Origin: JBGTGG01 sp964398945
GTDB taxonomy: Bacteria; Bacteroidota; Bacteroidia; Cytophagales; Cyclobacteriaceae
Assembly (NCBI GenBank): GCA_964398945.1
Contig: CAYNOT010000007.1
Span: forward strand, 1-64,000
Reading direction: 5' to 3'
DNA: 64,000 nucleotides
Position 1 is the first letter of the stretch; each line of letters starts with the position of its first letter. The notes beneath the pieces are model-generated. The model did no database searches, had not been told where the DNA came from, and saw only the letters and a program-made list of their open reading frames with translations. A program made the translations under genes and the position numbers. Positions 34,233 to 43,575 of this stretch are shown here, one piece after another.

Positions 34233-35852
34233 ATGAACAACACATTAGCATCTATTTTCCCAACGGAAAATGAAATCCCTGAAGCTTTTAAAATCCATGA
34301 AGTAGTGGAACAACGAGAATACCTCATCAATGGAGAGCTTCGTATTTGGGATGGAAAATTAAATGAAGTATTGAGCCCGGTATTTATAAAAGAAGGGGAA
34401 ACATTCACACAAAAAGTATTGGGGCAAACACCCTTGCTTACAACAAAAGAATCATTGGAGGCGTTGGATGCAGCCGTAGCGGCATACGATCTCGGGCATG
34501 GCGACTGGCCAACAAAAAGCGTAATGGACCGCATCAACCACATTGAGGATTTCTTACGACTGATGCGTGAAAAAAGAACAGAGGTTGTCAATTTATTGAT
34601 GTGGGAAATCGGGAAACAGAAAAAAGATTCAGAAAAAGAATTTGACCGCACGTGTGATTATATCACCGATACCATCAACGCATACAAAGACCTGGACCGG
34701 AACTCCGCAAAGTTGGTGGAAGAGCAGGGGTTTATGGCACAGATCAGACGTGTCCCACTCGGAGTCGCGCTTTGTATGGGCCCTTTCAATTATCCGTTGA
34801 ATGAAACCTTTACTACGTTGATCCCGGCACTGATCATGGGAAACACGGTGATCTTTAAACCAGCGAAGTATGGCGTGTTGTTGATCCGGCCATTGCTGGA
34901 GGCTTTTCAAAAATCTTTTCCTGCAGGCGTTATCAACATCATCTATGGAAAAGGCAGGGAAACCGTAGGTGCGTTAATGGAAACCGGAAAGCTTGATGTA
35001 TTCGCGTTTATCGGAACGAACAAAGGTGCCAATGATTTAAAAAAATTACATCCCAAACCACACCGCATGAAAGCGATTTTAGGATTGGACGCTAAGAATC
35101 CTGCCATTGTACTTCCTGATGCAGACCTGAACAATGCCGTTGCGGAATGCCTGGCCGGTTCACTTTCGTTCAATGGTCAGCGCTGCACTGCATTGAAAAT
35201 CCTTTTTATACATCGCAGTCTGGTCGACTCCTTTATTGAAAATTACAATACCTCGCTTAAAAAATTAAAATCAGGAATGCCATGGGAAGATGGCGTTTCA
35301 TTGACACCACTTCCTGAACCCGGCAAGGTTGACTATTTAAATGACCTGGTGGCAGATGCCAAAAAGCATGGAGCTTCGATTATGAACGATGGTGGTGGAG
35401 AAAGCGCCCATTCATTTTTTTATCCGGCTGTTCTTTATCCGGTGAATGAAAAGATGAAAGTATATTCCGAAGAACAATTTGGCCCGATTGTTCCGATTGT
35501 TCCTTTTGATGAGGATGAGGAAGCTATTCAATACGTTGTCAATTCAAACTTCGGACAACAAGTGAGTATTTTTGGAACCGATTCCGTTCGTGTTGCGAAA
35601 TTGATGGATGCATTTGTAAACCAGGTGGGCCGCATCAACTTAAATGCGCAATGTCAACGGGGGCCGGATTCATTTCCATTTACCGGAAGGAAAGATTCTG
35701 CAGAAGGAACGCTTTCTGTTGCGGATGCACTTCGCGTCTTCTCTATTCGCACTATTGTTTCCACGAAAGCTATTGATTCGAACAAAGAAATTATTAGTAA
35801 GATTATCCATAACCGGGAGTCTGCGTTCTTGAGCACGGATTATATTATTTAA
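34233..35852 (+). CDS. gapN: NADP-dependent glyceraldehyde-3-phosphate dehydrogenase-like aldehyde dehydrogenase
   Basis: A 539-residue ALDH-fold enzyme. Catalytic cysteine is in SFNGQRCTALK; the substrate or cofactor loop is MGPFNYPLNETF. The canonical ALDH ELGGK motif carrying the general-base glutamate reads GLDAK here, which I recall as a feature of this GapN-like clade. Non-phosphorylating oxidation of glyceraldehyde-3-phosphate is the likely reaction. Its place behind deoC fits, since DeoC releases that substrate. Confidence 0.85.
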   Translation: MNNTLASIFPTENEIPEAFKIHEVVEQREYLINGELRIWDGKLNEVLSPVFIKEGETFTQKVLGQTPLLTTKESLEALDAAVAAYDLGHGDWPTKSVMDRINHIEDFLRLMREKRTEVVNLLMWEIGKQKKDSEKEFDRTCDYITDTINAYKDLDRNSAKLVEEQGFMAQIRRVPLGVALCMGPFNYPLNETFTTLIPALIMGNTVIFKPAKYGVLLIRPLLEAFQKSFPAGVINIIYGKGRETVGALMETGKLDVFAFIGTNKGANDLKKLHPKPHRMKAILGLDAKNPAIVLPDADLNNAVAECLAGSLSFNGQRCTALKILFIHRSLVDSFIENYNTSLKKLKSGMPWEDGVSLTPLPEPGKVDYLNDLVADAKKHGASIMNDGGGESAHSFFYPAVLYPVNEKMKVYSEEQFGPIVPIVPFDEDEEAIQYVVNSNFGQQVSIFGTDSVRVAKLMDAFVNQVGRINLNAQCQRGPDSFPFTGRKDSAEGTLSVADALRVFSIRTIVSTKAIDSNKEIISKIIHNRESAFLSTDYII

Positions 35853-35873
35853 ACCTTTGTTATCCTGTAATCT

Positions 35874-35965
35874 CCTTTGTGCACCTTGGTATATCTTAGT
35901 GGAATAACTTTTAAATTATTCCACAGGGTTACAAAGTAATCGAAGGTTCACAAAGAGGTTTTTTA
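35874..35965 (+). terminator. Large imperfect hairpin with T-run
   Basis: The outer stem pairs CCTTTGTGCACCTT with AAGGTTCACAAAG and the inner perfect stem is GTGGAATAA/TTATTCCAC, followed by TTTTTT. Positioned to end the deoC-gapN transcript. The outer arms look like a dispersed Bacteroidota repeat, so terminator function is probable rather than certain. Confidence 0.5.
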
Positions 35966-36003
35966 CGGGATGCAAAGAAATAAAATGCTATTTATAGTAT
36001 AAC

Positions 36004-36040
36004 GAATTAGCTAATTTTCAAATTAGAAATCAGCAAATTA
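36004..36040. repeat. Heptanucleotide-like array before acylphosphatase
   Basis: AAATTAG, AAATCAG, CAAATTA in 7-base register, preceded by partly complementary GAATTAG/CTAATTT. Ends three bases before the TTG start of the acylphosphatase gene. A related array (AATTAGA, AATCAGA) is at 56141. Confidence 0.5.
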
Positions 36041-36042
36041 TT

Positions 36043-36318
36043 TTGGTCAACTTCTCTATCTATATAAAAGGCAAAGTCCAGGGTGTTTTCTTTCGCGTTT
36101 CCGCGAAACAAGAAGCCGATCGACTTGGATTGACAGGCTACGTCTGCAACCAGGCGGATGGAAGTGTGTATGCCGAAGTGGAGGGGCAAGAAGAAATTAT
36201 TGAAGAATTTATCCATTGGTGCTTCAAAGGACCCCCGAATGCGAGTGTCACAAACGTCTATTCTGAAAAAGGCCAGCTTAAAAATTTCAAAACATTTGAT
36301 ATTCGTCATAGTGATTGA
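36043..36318 (+). CDS. acyP: Acylphosphatase
   Basis: A 91-residue enzyme hydrolysing acyl phosphates such as 1,3-bisphosphoglycerate. The signature GKVQGVFFRVSAKQEADRLG holds the phosphate-binding loop and catalytic Arg, and GYVCNQADGSVYAEVEG holds the catalytic Asn. TTG start at the edge of a repeat array; no ATG fits, since the domain begins at once. Confidence 0.92.
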   Translation: MVNFSIYIKGKVQGVFFRVSAKQEADRLGLTGYVCNQADGSVYAEVEGQEEIIEEFIHWCFKGPPNASVTNVYSEKGQLKNFKTFDIRHSD

Positions 36319-36360
36319 AAGACGGATTCAGTAAGTTGGAAAACCAAAAGTGCTTTCTAA

Positions 36361-37758
36361 ATGGACGTATTCGCAAAATTTCTGGGTGCCACCGGCACGG
36401 TCACGGGCTCCCGGTTCCTGATTGAGCTCGATGGCTTTCGCTTTCTTTTTGATTGTGGATTATTTCAAGGATTGAAAGATGTCCGCAGTCGTAATTGGGA
36501 AGAGTTCCCCATTGACCCCAGTACTATTGATGCTGTTGTGCTAAGCCATGCACATATTGACCACACGGGCTACCTGCCAAAATTGGTAAAGGAAGGTTTT
36601 TCAGGGCCTGTCTATTGCACTCACCCAACAGCCGATTTAATGGAGATCATGCTCACGGACTCTGCCCGCTTGCAGGAAGAGGAAGCAAGGTATGCCCAAC
36701 AAAAAGGATATTCAATACATGAGCACCCCAAACCGCTGTATACTGAAAAAGATGCGCTGGAGGTTTTTCCATTAGTGAGGTCATTTGGTTATAAAGAAGA
36801 AATAAAAATACACGAGGCTGTTACTTTAATTTTTCATGATGCCGGCCATTTGCTTGGCTCCGCTATTACGGAAGTTTTTATTCAAGGTAAAAACCAACGC
36901 AAAAAAATTGTCTTCTCTGGCGATTTGGGTAGGTACACGCAAGAATTAATGCATCCCCCCACTAGCATTAGCCAGGCTGATATTTTATTCATCGAATCCA
37001 CATATGGAATTAAGGATAATCCGGTTGATGATCCTGCCGCAGACTTTATTCGCATCGCCAACGAAGCCAGTGAGCGTGGTGGAGTGTTGTTGATTCCTGC
37101 TTTTTCCGTTGGACGAACACAAGCAATCCTGAATACACTTCACCATTTAATGAAGGAAGACAAAATCCCGGACTTACCTGTGTACATTGATAGCCCAATG
37201 GCGATCTCCGCCACGTACCTTTTTTTTAAACATCCAACTTATCATAAGGCACCTATCAATCAGAAAGAATTCGCACATGAAATGGAAACCAATATGCTGG
37301 TGTTTGTACGCACTCCCGAACATTCAAAAAGTTTAAATGACATTAAAAAGAATGCGATTATCATTTCCGCCAGTGGGATGATGACCGGGGGAAGAATTAT
37401 GCACCATCTTTTTCATCGGCTAAAAAATCCAAACGACACCTTGCTCATTGCCGGCTATCAGGCAGAAGGAACACGGGGAAGAAGAATTGTGGATGGCGAG
37501 GAGACGATAAAAATATTCGGGGAAAAAGTGCCCGTGAATTGTAAGGTCGAGAATATTACTTCTTTGTCGGGGCATGCCGATAAGGAAGAGCTGTTTAGAT
37601 GGATGGGCAATTTTAAAGTCCATCCAAAAATCACTTTTACCATACATGGCGAAAGTGATACTGTTGAACAGTACGCGCAAAGTATTCGTGACCGGTTACA
37701 TTGGAATGTCGTAACGCCACATTATTTAGAAACCGTGGCATTGTTCAAAGGAATTTAG
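36361..37758 (+). CDS. MBL-fold beta-CASP RNA-processing exonuclease-like protein
   Basis: A 465-residue metallo-beta-lactamase/beta-CASP protein. Zinc ligands are in VLSHAHIDHTGYLPKL, DAGHLLGSA and FSGDLGR. The beta-CASP insert has IPAFSVGRTQ and ISASGMMTGGRIMHH, and the C-terminal RMMBL region contains SLSGHADKEEL and FTIHGES. This is the CPSF-73-like YSH1-type group predicted to act on RNA. Its stop overlaps the convergent next gene by four bases. Confidence 0.92.
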   Translation: MDVFAKFLGATGTVTGSRFLIELDGFRFLFDCGLFQGLKDVRSRNWEEFPIDPSTIDAVVLSHAHIDHTGYLPKLVKEGFSGPVYCTHPTADLMEIMLTDSARLQEEEARYAQQKGYSIHEHPKPLYTEKDALEVFPLVRSFGYKEEIKIHEAVTLIFHDAGHLLGSAITEVFIQGKNQRKKIVFSGDLGRYTQELMHPPTSISQADILFIESTYGIKDNPVDDPAADFIRIANEASERGGVLLIPAFSVGRTQAILNTLHHLMKEDKIPDLPVYIDSPMAISATYLFFKHPTYHKAPINQKEFAHEMETNMLVFVRTPEHSKSLNDIKKNAIIISASGMMTGGRIMHHLFHRLKNPNDTLLIAGYQAEGTRGRRIVDGEETIKIFGEKVPVNCKVENITSLSGHADKEELFRWMGNFKVHPKITFTIHGESDTVEQYAQSIRDRLHWNVVTPHYLETVALFKGI

Positions 37759-38261
37759 GCAACTTTCAATTGTTGGATCCCTTTTTCAGGATGGATCTTT
37801 ACCTGAAAGAACTGTGTGAGAAAAGATTGCATGCGATTATCCACCATTACTACCGGGCTATCGACCGGATAGAAGACCGTTAAATCCAGTACCGCTCGAA
37901 GGAAATTTTTGTCTTTGCAAAACTTCCTGGTCCAGCGCTTGAACTCCTCGCCCCACTCTTCCTGATATTTCTCTGCATCCTCCTTTTGTTCAAAAATGAA
38001 TTCCAACTGGTTATCGGAGTAATGGGAGTAGCGGAAAATCCCCATCAGGTGAAGGTAAAATTCATTGAGATGGCAGAAGTCATTGGTCTCATGATCCTGA
38101 ATACCTTGTGCCATCGAGTCCATAATCCCAAGTGGATTTTGGTGAAGCAGGTATTCTACTTTCACATAATCAACTAAATACTGGAGCAGGGTTTCCTGCA
38201 TGGAAAGTTGTACTCTTTCCAAAATGTAATTCTTGTCGCGTGGAAAATACTTTCGAATCAC
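37755..38261 (-). CDS. Hypothetical helical protein
   Basis: A 168-residue soluble protein, mostly helical and rich in Asp, Glu, Phe and Tyr. No motif or family recognised. It overlaps the end of the convergent beta-CASP gene by four bases and lies upstream of nothing in its own direction, so it is probably a single-gene unit. Coding is supported by sharp boundaries and normal composition. Confidence 0.7.
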   Translation of the reverse strand: MIRKYFPRDKNYILERVQLSMQETLLQYLVDYVKVEYLLHQNPLGIMDSMAQGIQDHETNDFCHLNEFYLHLMGIFRYSHYSDNQLEFIFEQKEDAEKYQEEWGEEFKRWTRKFCKDKNFLRAVLDLTVFYPVDSPVVMVDNRMQSFLTQFFQVKIHPEKGIQQLKVA

Positions 38262-38292
38262 CGGCTAGTGGGTTATGCAAAAGTAATAAAAA

Positions 38293-38330
38293 AATTGGTA
38301 GAGCCGCACAATTGTGCGGCTCTACCAATT
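38293..38330 (-). terminator. Perfect 38-bp palindrome, terminator of glutamate-synthase-like gene
   Basis: AATTGGTAGAGCCGCACAA and its exact reverse complement form a loop-poor 19-bp stem. Read leftward it is followed by a T-rich run, the shape of an intrinsic terminator for the gene ending at 38338. Confidence 0.8.
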
Positions 38331-38337
38331 GTGCGTT

Positions 38338-39918
38338 TTAAAATTTTTCCGCACTCGCTGATTCAAAGGAGTGTTCATACGGATGGGGTATTTGTCCGCT
38401 GAGCATGGAGCCTGCCGGTATTGATGGATAAATCTCTTCAAATGTTTTTACCTCATTCATAAAAACCCTTCGCATGATCTGATGACGGTTTAACTTATCA
38501 GGATGATCAACACCGGAAGCAGCCATCAACTCCACGAAACTCTCAACCGTATGCTTATGGAAATTCGCAATCCTGTGTTTTTTGTTTTCAACAACCAACC
38601 CATTTGCCAGCGATGGGTTTTGCGTGGCCACACCAGCCGGACATGTATTGCTATTGCATTGCAATGCCTGAATGCAACCTACGGCCATCATCATGGCACG
38701 GGCGCTTGCGCATAGGTCTGCCCCCAAAGCAAAAGCCCGGTACATGTGAAAGCCGGTCAGGATTTTTCCGGAAGCCACAATTTTTATATGCTGGCGAATT
38801 CCAAAACCAATCAGCATGTTGTCTACAAAAGCCAGCGCGTCCATCATGGGAGTGCCGACAAAATTCGAAAATTCCGGTGGGGCGGCCCCTGTTCCACCTT
38901 CCCCTCCATCCACCGTGATGAAGTCAGGATAGATATCCAATTCCGCCATCGCCTTGCAAATAGAAATGAATTCACTTTTCCTTCCAATACACAACTTGAA
39001 GCCTACTGGTTTTCCTTCCGAAAGATCACGCAGTTGTTTGATAAAAAGGATCAATCCTTTTGGTGTGTTGAAAGCACTATGATACGGAGGGGAAAAAATG
39101 GTGATGCCCGGCTTCACGCTGCGGATGGCCGCGATCTCCGGGGTGTTCTTCTTTGCGGGAAGAATCCCCCCGTGCCCCGGCTTTGCACCTTGCGATAATT
39201 TCAATTCAATCATTTTTACTTCCGGCCGCAATGCGTTCTTCTTGTATACTTCCGGTGAAAAATTTCCATTTTCATCACGTGCACCAAAATATCCAGTTCC
39301 TACCTGCCAGATTAAATCACCACCATACTTGGTGTGGTGCGGACTAATTCCTCCTTCGCCTGTGTTGTGTGCAAACCCACCAATTTTTGCCCCTGCGTTC
39401 ATGGCTTCTACCGCATTCCCCGAAAGGGAACCAAAACTCATGGCTGAAATATGGAGCACACTGGCTTGATAGGGTTGTTTACAATCCTTGCCTCCAACTG
39501 TAATCCTTGGATGATGGTCCATTGTATGGAAATCATGTGGCACAACCGAGTGGCCCATCCATTCATACCCTTCTGCGTACACATTCAATTGTGTACCAAA
39601 AGGCGTGGTGTCAACTTGTTTTTTTGCACGCTGGTAAATCACCGATCGATCCACCCGATTGATTGGTGTTCCGGTTGTGTCCGACTCAACAAAGTATTGC
39701 TGGATCTCCGGACGAATGGATTCGAGCAAGTACCGTAACCTTCCCACAAGCGGATAATTTCTTCGAATTGCACGTTTCTTTTGAAGAATGTCGAACACAC
39801 CCAACAAAATCAATGGAACAACAATCACAAATCCGTATAACGCATTGGCCCAATAAGAAGACCAAAAAAACAGCAACGCTGTAACAACAACGCTGGTAAT
39901 GATAAAATTTCTTCTCAT
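38338..39918 (-). CDS. FMN-binding glutamate synthase-related protein
   Basis: A 526-residue membrane-anchored protein with two N-terminal helices (about 7-45), then a GltB-type FMN/Fe-S synthase barrel (SAMSFGSLSGNAVEAMNAG, EGGISPHHTKYGGDLIWQ, GAKPGHGGILPA, VDGGEGGTGAAPPEF). A cysteine cluster CIQALQCNSNTCPAGVATQ would bind a 3Fe-4S cluster. It lacks the glutamine amidotransferase domain, so it is not a complete GOGAT; this stand-alone family's substrate is not established. Confidence 0.88.
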   Translation of the reverse strand: MRRNFIITSVVVTALLFFWSSYWANALYGFVIVVPLILLGVFDILQKKRAIRRNYPLVGRLRYLLESIRPEIQQYFVESDTTGTPINRVDRSVIYQRAKKQVDTTPFGTQLNVYAEGYEWMGHSVVPHDFHTMDHHPRITVGGKDCKQPYQASVLHISAMSFGSLSGNAVEAMNAGAKIGGFAHNTGEGGISPHHTKYGGDLIWQVGTGYFGARDENGNFSPEVYKKNALRPEVKMIELKLSQGAKPGHGGILPAKKNTPEIAAIRSVKPGITIFSPPYHSAFNTPKGLILFIKQLRDLSEGKPVGFKLCIGRKSEFISICKAMAELDIYPDFITVDGGEGGTGAAPPEFSNFVGTPMMDALAFVDNMLIGFGIRQHIKIVASGKILTGFHMYRAFALGADLCASARAMMMAVGCIQALQCNSNTCPAGVATQNPSLANGLVVENKKHRIANFHKHTVESFVELMAASGVDHPDKLNRHQIMRRVFMNEVKTFEEIYPSIPAGSMLSGQIPHPYEHSFESASAEKF

Positions 39919-40119
39919 AGGTGAGGGGTTAACAATACCCTAATTACAAGTAAAATCAATATTTTACAAAACCCGGTACTAAATAAGGTTTGGCAATTGT
40001 TAAATGAGGTGCCAATTGTTCTTCAAAACCTTCAAAAACACTTAATCACCGTTATTGCGAAAGGCTGTTTATTGCGTTCACTATTTCCCGGAAGCCCGGC
40101 AAGAATAATGCGGATTGGA

Positions 40120-41361
40120 TTAATTCGGCTGAAAGATCAAAAGTGTTTTTTCGATAATATCGCAACATTCATGCATCTGCTCTTCGGTCATTACCAATGG
40201 TGGCGCAAAGCGGATTATATTTCCGTGTGTGGGTTTCGCCAACAAACCACCTTTCGCCAGTTTCACACAGAGGTCCCACGCAGTGCTGCTTTCCGGTGTA
40301 TCATTGATCACCACGGCATTCAACAGTCCTTTCCCGCGCACGTGTGTCACCAAATTCGTTTTTACCATTAAGGCTTTCATCCGATCACGGAAAATTATCC
40401 CGAGGCGTTCTGCATTTTCTGCAAGTTTCTCATCCACTACTACTTCAAGTGCTTCAATGCAAACCGCAGCCGAAAGTGGATTGCCACCAAAAGTGGAACC
40501 ATGTTCGCCCGGTTTCAACACCATCATAATGGCATCGTCTGCCAACACAACCGAAACGGGCAACACACCACCCGACAATGCTTTTCCTAAGATCAACAAA
40601 TCGGGCTTTACATCTTCATGATCGGAAGCCAACATTTTTCCTGTACGGGCAATGCCGGTTTGGATTTCATCCATCATCAACAATACATTCCGCTTGCGGC
40701 ATATTTCTTCCGCAGCTTTTAAATATCCTTTTGAGGGAACATACACTCCGGCTTCCCCTTGAATCGGTTCAATCAACAATCCGCACACATGTGGGTTCGC
40801 CAATGCCTTTTCCAATACTTCCACATTATCGTAATCGACAATTTCAAAACCGGGCATAAACGGACCGAACCCATTGCGTGCAAGCGGGTCTGTTGATCCG
40901 GAAATAATCGTTGTGGTACGTCCATGAAAATTTTTCTTTGCCACTACAATTACTGCCTGGTTTTCAGGAATACCTTTTACTGTATAGCCCCATTTTCGCG
41001 CAAGCTTAATAGCCGTTTCATTGGCTTCTGCACCACTGTTCATGAACAATGCTTTTTGATACCCAAAAAGATCGCACACATATTTTTCTGCAAGCCCGAG
41101 TTTATCATTATAGAAAGCCCTGGAGGTAAGCGTCAATTCTTTTGCTTGTTTGATCAAGGCATGGATAATGCGCGGGTGGCAATGTCCTTGATTCACCGCG
41201 CTGTAGGCAGAAAGAAAGTCAAAATATTTTTTGCCTTCAACATCCCATAAAAAAACCCCATCGCCTTTGCACAGTACTACCGGTAGCGGATGGTAGTTGT
41301 GCGCACCATAATGTTCTTCCAACGCAATGGCTTGCTGGCTCGATAATATTGATTCTACCAT
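40120..41361 (-). CDS. rocD: Ornithine aminotransferase
   Basis: Class III PLP aminotransferase converting ornithine and 2-oxoglutarate to glutamate semialdehyde and glutamate. From the chosen ATG about 413 residues, starting MVESILSSQQAIALEEHYGAHN. Marker motifs: FFDFLSAYSAVNQGHCHPRI-like start, FMNSGAEANETAIKLARKWG, DEIQTGIARTGK, and the PLP lysine in LLILGKALSGG. The HYGAHNYHPLPVV opening is specific for this enzyme. An in-frame ATG 14 codons upstream is less likely. Confidence 0.92.
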   Translation of the reverse strand: MVESILSSQQAIALEEHYGAHNYHPLPVVLCKGDGVFLWDVEGKKYFDFLSAYSAVNQGHCHPRIIHALIKQAKELTLTSRAFYNDKLGLAEKYVCDLFGYQKALFMNSGAEANETAIKLARKWGYTVKGIPENQAVIVVAKKNFHGRTTTIISGSTDPLARNGFGPFMPGFEIVDYDNVEVLEKALANPHVCGLLIEPIQGEAGVYVPSKGYLKAAEEICRKRNVLLMMDEIQTGIARTGKMLASDHEDVKPDLLILGKALSGGVLPVSVVLADDAIMMVLKPGEHGSTFGGNPLSAAVCIEALEVVVDEKLAENAERLGIIFRDRMKALMVKTNLVTHVRGKGLLNAVVINDTPESSTAWDLCVKLAKGGLLAKPTHGNIIRFAPPLVMTEEQMHECCDIIEKTLLIFQPN

Positions 41362-41647
41362 AACTTTTGAATTTGGGCTCCGCGGTTTGCTTAACAGTTC
41401 CAAAACTAAAAGAGGTTGGAGCGGAATTGAAAAGCAAACTGTTTAATATTTATTCAAATCTAACGTTAAAAAGTCAAAAAATGACATGAAATGGCTATTA
41501 AGGAGCACAACAACCATTTAACTGGATTGATCCGGCCACACTCCCAAAATTGCCACAACATGCAGACAGATGTCCTTTGAAAACCAATTGTGACATGAAT
41601 TGTCTGTATCAATTCGCAAATTGCCCGTGCTTGTGGATATTAAAAGA

Positions 41648-41655
41648 TAAATTTG
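41648..41655 (+). promoter_or_regulatory. -7 promoter element, near-leaderless
   Basis: TAAATTTG ends four bases before the rmuC ATG, so transcription would start at or beside the start codon. Same geometry as at 20595. The 300 bases between the ornithine aminotransferase gene and here hold no other convincing feature. Confidence 0.45.
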
Positions 41656-41659
41656 CCTT

Positions 41660-42979
41660 ATGGAAATCATTTTTTTGCTCGTGGGAATTGCGGTTGGTGT
41701 TTTGGCCGGATGGCTTTTTGCCCGTTATCAGCATTCCGCTTCCACTCAAAACACATCTTCTGTACTTTTTGAAGAACAAGGGCGTGTAAAAGAACTCACC
41801 GGACGCTTGACAGAACTAAAAGCAGAAGTTGAAAAAGAAAGGAGAACGGTCATTGAGCTAAACTCAAACTTATCCACTACGGAAGCCGATTACCGAAACC
41901 TGCAAGAAAAACTCAAAGACCAAGAGAAGGAACTTAATTCCCTTCAGGAAAAATTTACCGTGCAGTTTGAAAACCTGGCCAACAAAATTTTCGATGAAAA
42001 GAGCAAAACGTTTACCGAACAAAATAAATCCAACCTGTTTGATATCCTGAAACCGCTTGGTGAAAAGATCACCGATTTTGAGAAGAAAATTGATACCGCG
42101 CACAAAGAAAGCATCGAAAAAAATGCAGGCTTGTTCAATGAGTTGAAAAACTTAAAAAGCCTCAATATGCAAATGAGCGAAGACGCGAAAAATTTAACGC
42201 GTGCTTTGAAAGGCGACACCAAAACACAAGGTGCTTGGGGCGAATTTATTTTGGAAAGCATCCTTGAAAAATCCGGACTTGAAAAAGGAAGGGAATATTC
42301 CGTGCAGGAATCCTTTACCAATGCCGAAGGAAGACGGCAACAACCCGATGTGATCGTGAAACTTCCGGAAGACCGCCACATCATCATCGACTCGAAAGTA
42401 AGTTTGACAGCCTACAATTTATACATCAATACAGAAACCGATCAGGACCGCACAATGTACTTGAAGCAACACCTTCAATCGATGCGACAGCACATGCGGA
42501 TATTGGCGGATAAAGAATATCAGAAAAATTATTCCGATAACGGATTGGATTTTGTGATCATGTTCGTTCCGCTTGAACCCGCCTACATGCTGGCCATCCA
42601 ACACGAGAATGGCCTGTACGAAGAAGCCTTTGAAAAGCGGATTGTTTTTGTGAGCCCTACCCTGTTGCAACCTTCGCTTCAATTAATAAAGAGTGCCTGG
42701 AAACAGGAGTACCAAAACCGGCATGCGCTGGAGATTGCCAACAAAGCCGGAAATTTGTACGATAAGTTTGTGGCATTTACCGATGATCTTGTTTCGCTTG
42801 GAAGGCATTTGAACAACACCCGGAAATCGTATGAAGATTCCATGAACAAATTGACTACCGGAAGTGGCAATTTGGTTAGGCGTACCGAAGAGCTTAAAAA
42901 ACTTGGCGCAAAAGCCGGTAAATCCATTGATCAAAAACTGCTGAACCGCGCGGAAGACCAGGCCGATTTGTTCGAATAA
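41660..42979 (+). CDS. rmuC: DNA recombination protein RmuC
   Basis: A 439-residue protein with an N-terminal membrane helix (3-20), a long coiled coil (about 35-125) and the RmuC nuclease-like domain (about 180-385). Motifs include GAWGEFILESILEKSGL, QPDVIVKLPEDRHIIIDSKV (PD-(D/E)xK-like core) and VPLEPAYMLA. RmuC limits inversions and duplications between short repeats; a relevant detail in a window this rich in repeats. Confidence 0.93.
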   Translation: MEIIFLLVGIAVGVLAGWLFARYQHSASTQNTSSVLFEEQGRVKELTGRLTELKAEVEKERRTVIELNSNLSTTEADYRNLQEKLKDQEKELNSLQEKFTVQFENLANKIFDEKSKTFTEQNKSNLFDILKPLGEKITDFEKKIDTAHKESIEKNAGLFNELKNLKSLNMQMSEDAKNLTRALKGDTKTQGAWGEFILESILEKSGLEKGREYSVQESFTNAEGRRQQPDVIVKLPEDRHIIIDSKVSLTAYNLYINTETDQDRTMYLKQHLQSMRQHMRILADKEYQKNYSDNGLDFVIMFVPLEPAYMLAIQHENGLYEEAFEKRIVFVSPTLLQPSLQLIKSAWKQEYQNRHALEIANKAGNLYDKFVAFTDDLVSLGRHLNNTRKSYEDSMNKLTTGSGNLVRRTEELKKLGAKAGKSIDQKLLNRAEDQADLFE

Positions 42980-43003
42980 TATCTAATTAATATATCTACT
43001 TAT

Positions 43004-43036
43004 CCCAAAGACTCTTCGCTACCGCTCTGAGTGACG
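43004..43036 (+). repeat. Dispersed element R1
   Basis: CCCAAAGACTCTTCGCTACCGCTCTGAGTGACG in two parts, directly after rmuC; same family as 26686 and 26958. Confidence 0.7.
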
Positions 43037-43114
43037 ACCGAGTCTTTTTTTGGAATGGCTTTACGCTATTATGTAAGCATTTTTTTGTATTATTACTTCC
43101 TTACAACCCCTATT

Positions 43115-43498
43115 ATGAAAAAATCCATTGATCCCCTTTTGATTATTTGCACAATAGCAATCCTATCGTCTTGCGCCAGTACAAAATCAGTACAAGAAAA
43201 TTCACCTGCCGGGGAGTGGGAATACTCCATTCAAGGAACCCCGAATGGCGACTTCTCAGGAATCATGACGATCACAAAAACCGAAACCGGATTTTCCGGA
43301 CAGTTAGCGTCAAGTGCAGGCATATTGCCTTTTACATCCACCAAATATTTTAAAGAAGAGAACAAGGTGGAAGCAGAATTTGACTATTCAGGTATGCCGG
43401 TTTTACTTACGGGTATGATCACCGGAACCACAATGACAGGAACAGTTGCTACCAGTGGTTACGAGTTTCCGCTTTCAGCGACAAAGAAAACCCCCTAA
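43115..43498 (+). CDS. Small lipoprotein
   Basis: About 127 residues from the ATG giving lipoprotein signal MKKSIDPLLIICTIAILSSC; the longer frame has an implausible N-terminus. The body is a small beta-sandwich-like domain (GEWEYSIQGTPNGDFSGIMT, MITGTTMTGTVAT) of the kind common in Bacteroidota secreted proteins. No function recognised. Confidence 0.75.
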   Translation: MKKSIDPLLIICTIAILSSCASTKSVQENSPAGEWEYSIQGTPNGDFSGIMTITKTETGFSGQLASSAGILPFTSTKYFKEENKVEAEFDYSGMPVLLTGMITGTTMTGTVATSGYEFPLSATKKTP

Positions 43499-43534
43499 AG
43501 TTTAAATAACATCCATGTAAACACGTTTCTGGTA

Positions 43535-43563
43535 TTGGAATCCATTGGGTTCTTGTACTTTTG
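43535..43563 (+). promoter_or_regulatory. Bacteroidota-type promoter for AsmA-like gene
   Basis: TTG, 18 bases, TACTTTTG, ending 12 bases before the GTG start of the AsmA-like gene and correctly oriented. Implies a very short 5' leader. Confidence 0.6.
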
Positions 43564-43575
43564 TAAAGAAGCGCT

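Noticed and set aside
41550..41789. 79-codon frame upstream of rmuC starting MPQHADRCPLKTNC
   Set aside because: It overlaps the rmuC start in another frame and resembles no family; the cysteine richness is probably chance.
43031..43114. Longer N-terminus for the small lipoprotein
   Set aside because: The extra 28 residues begin inside repeat R1 and would hide a perfect lipoprotein signal at the internal ATG.
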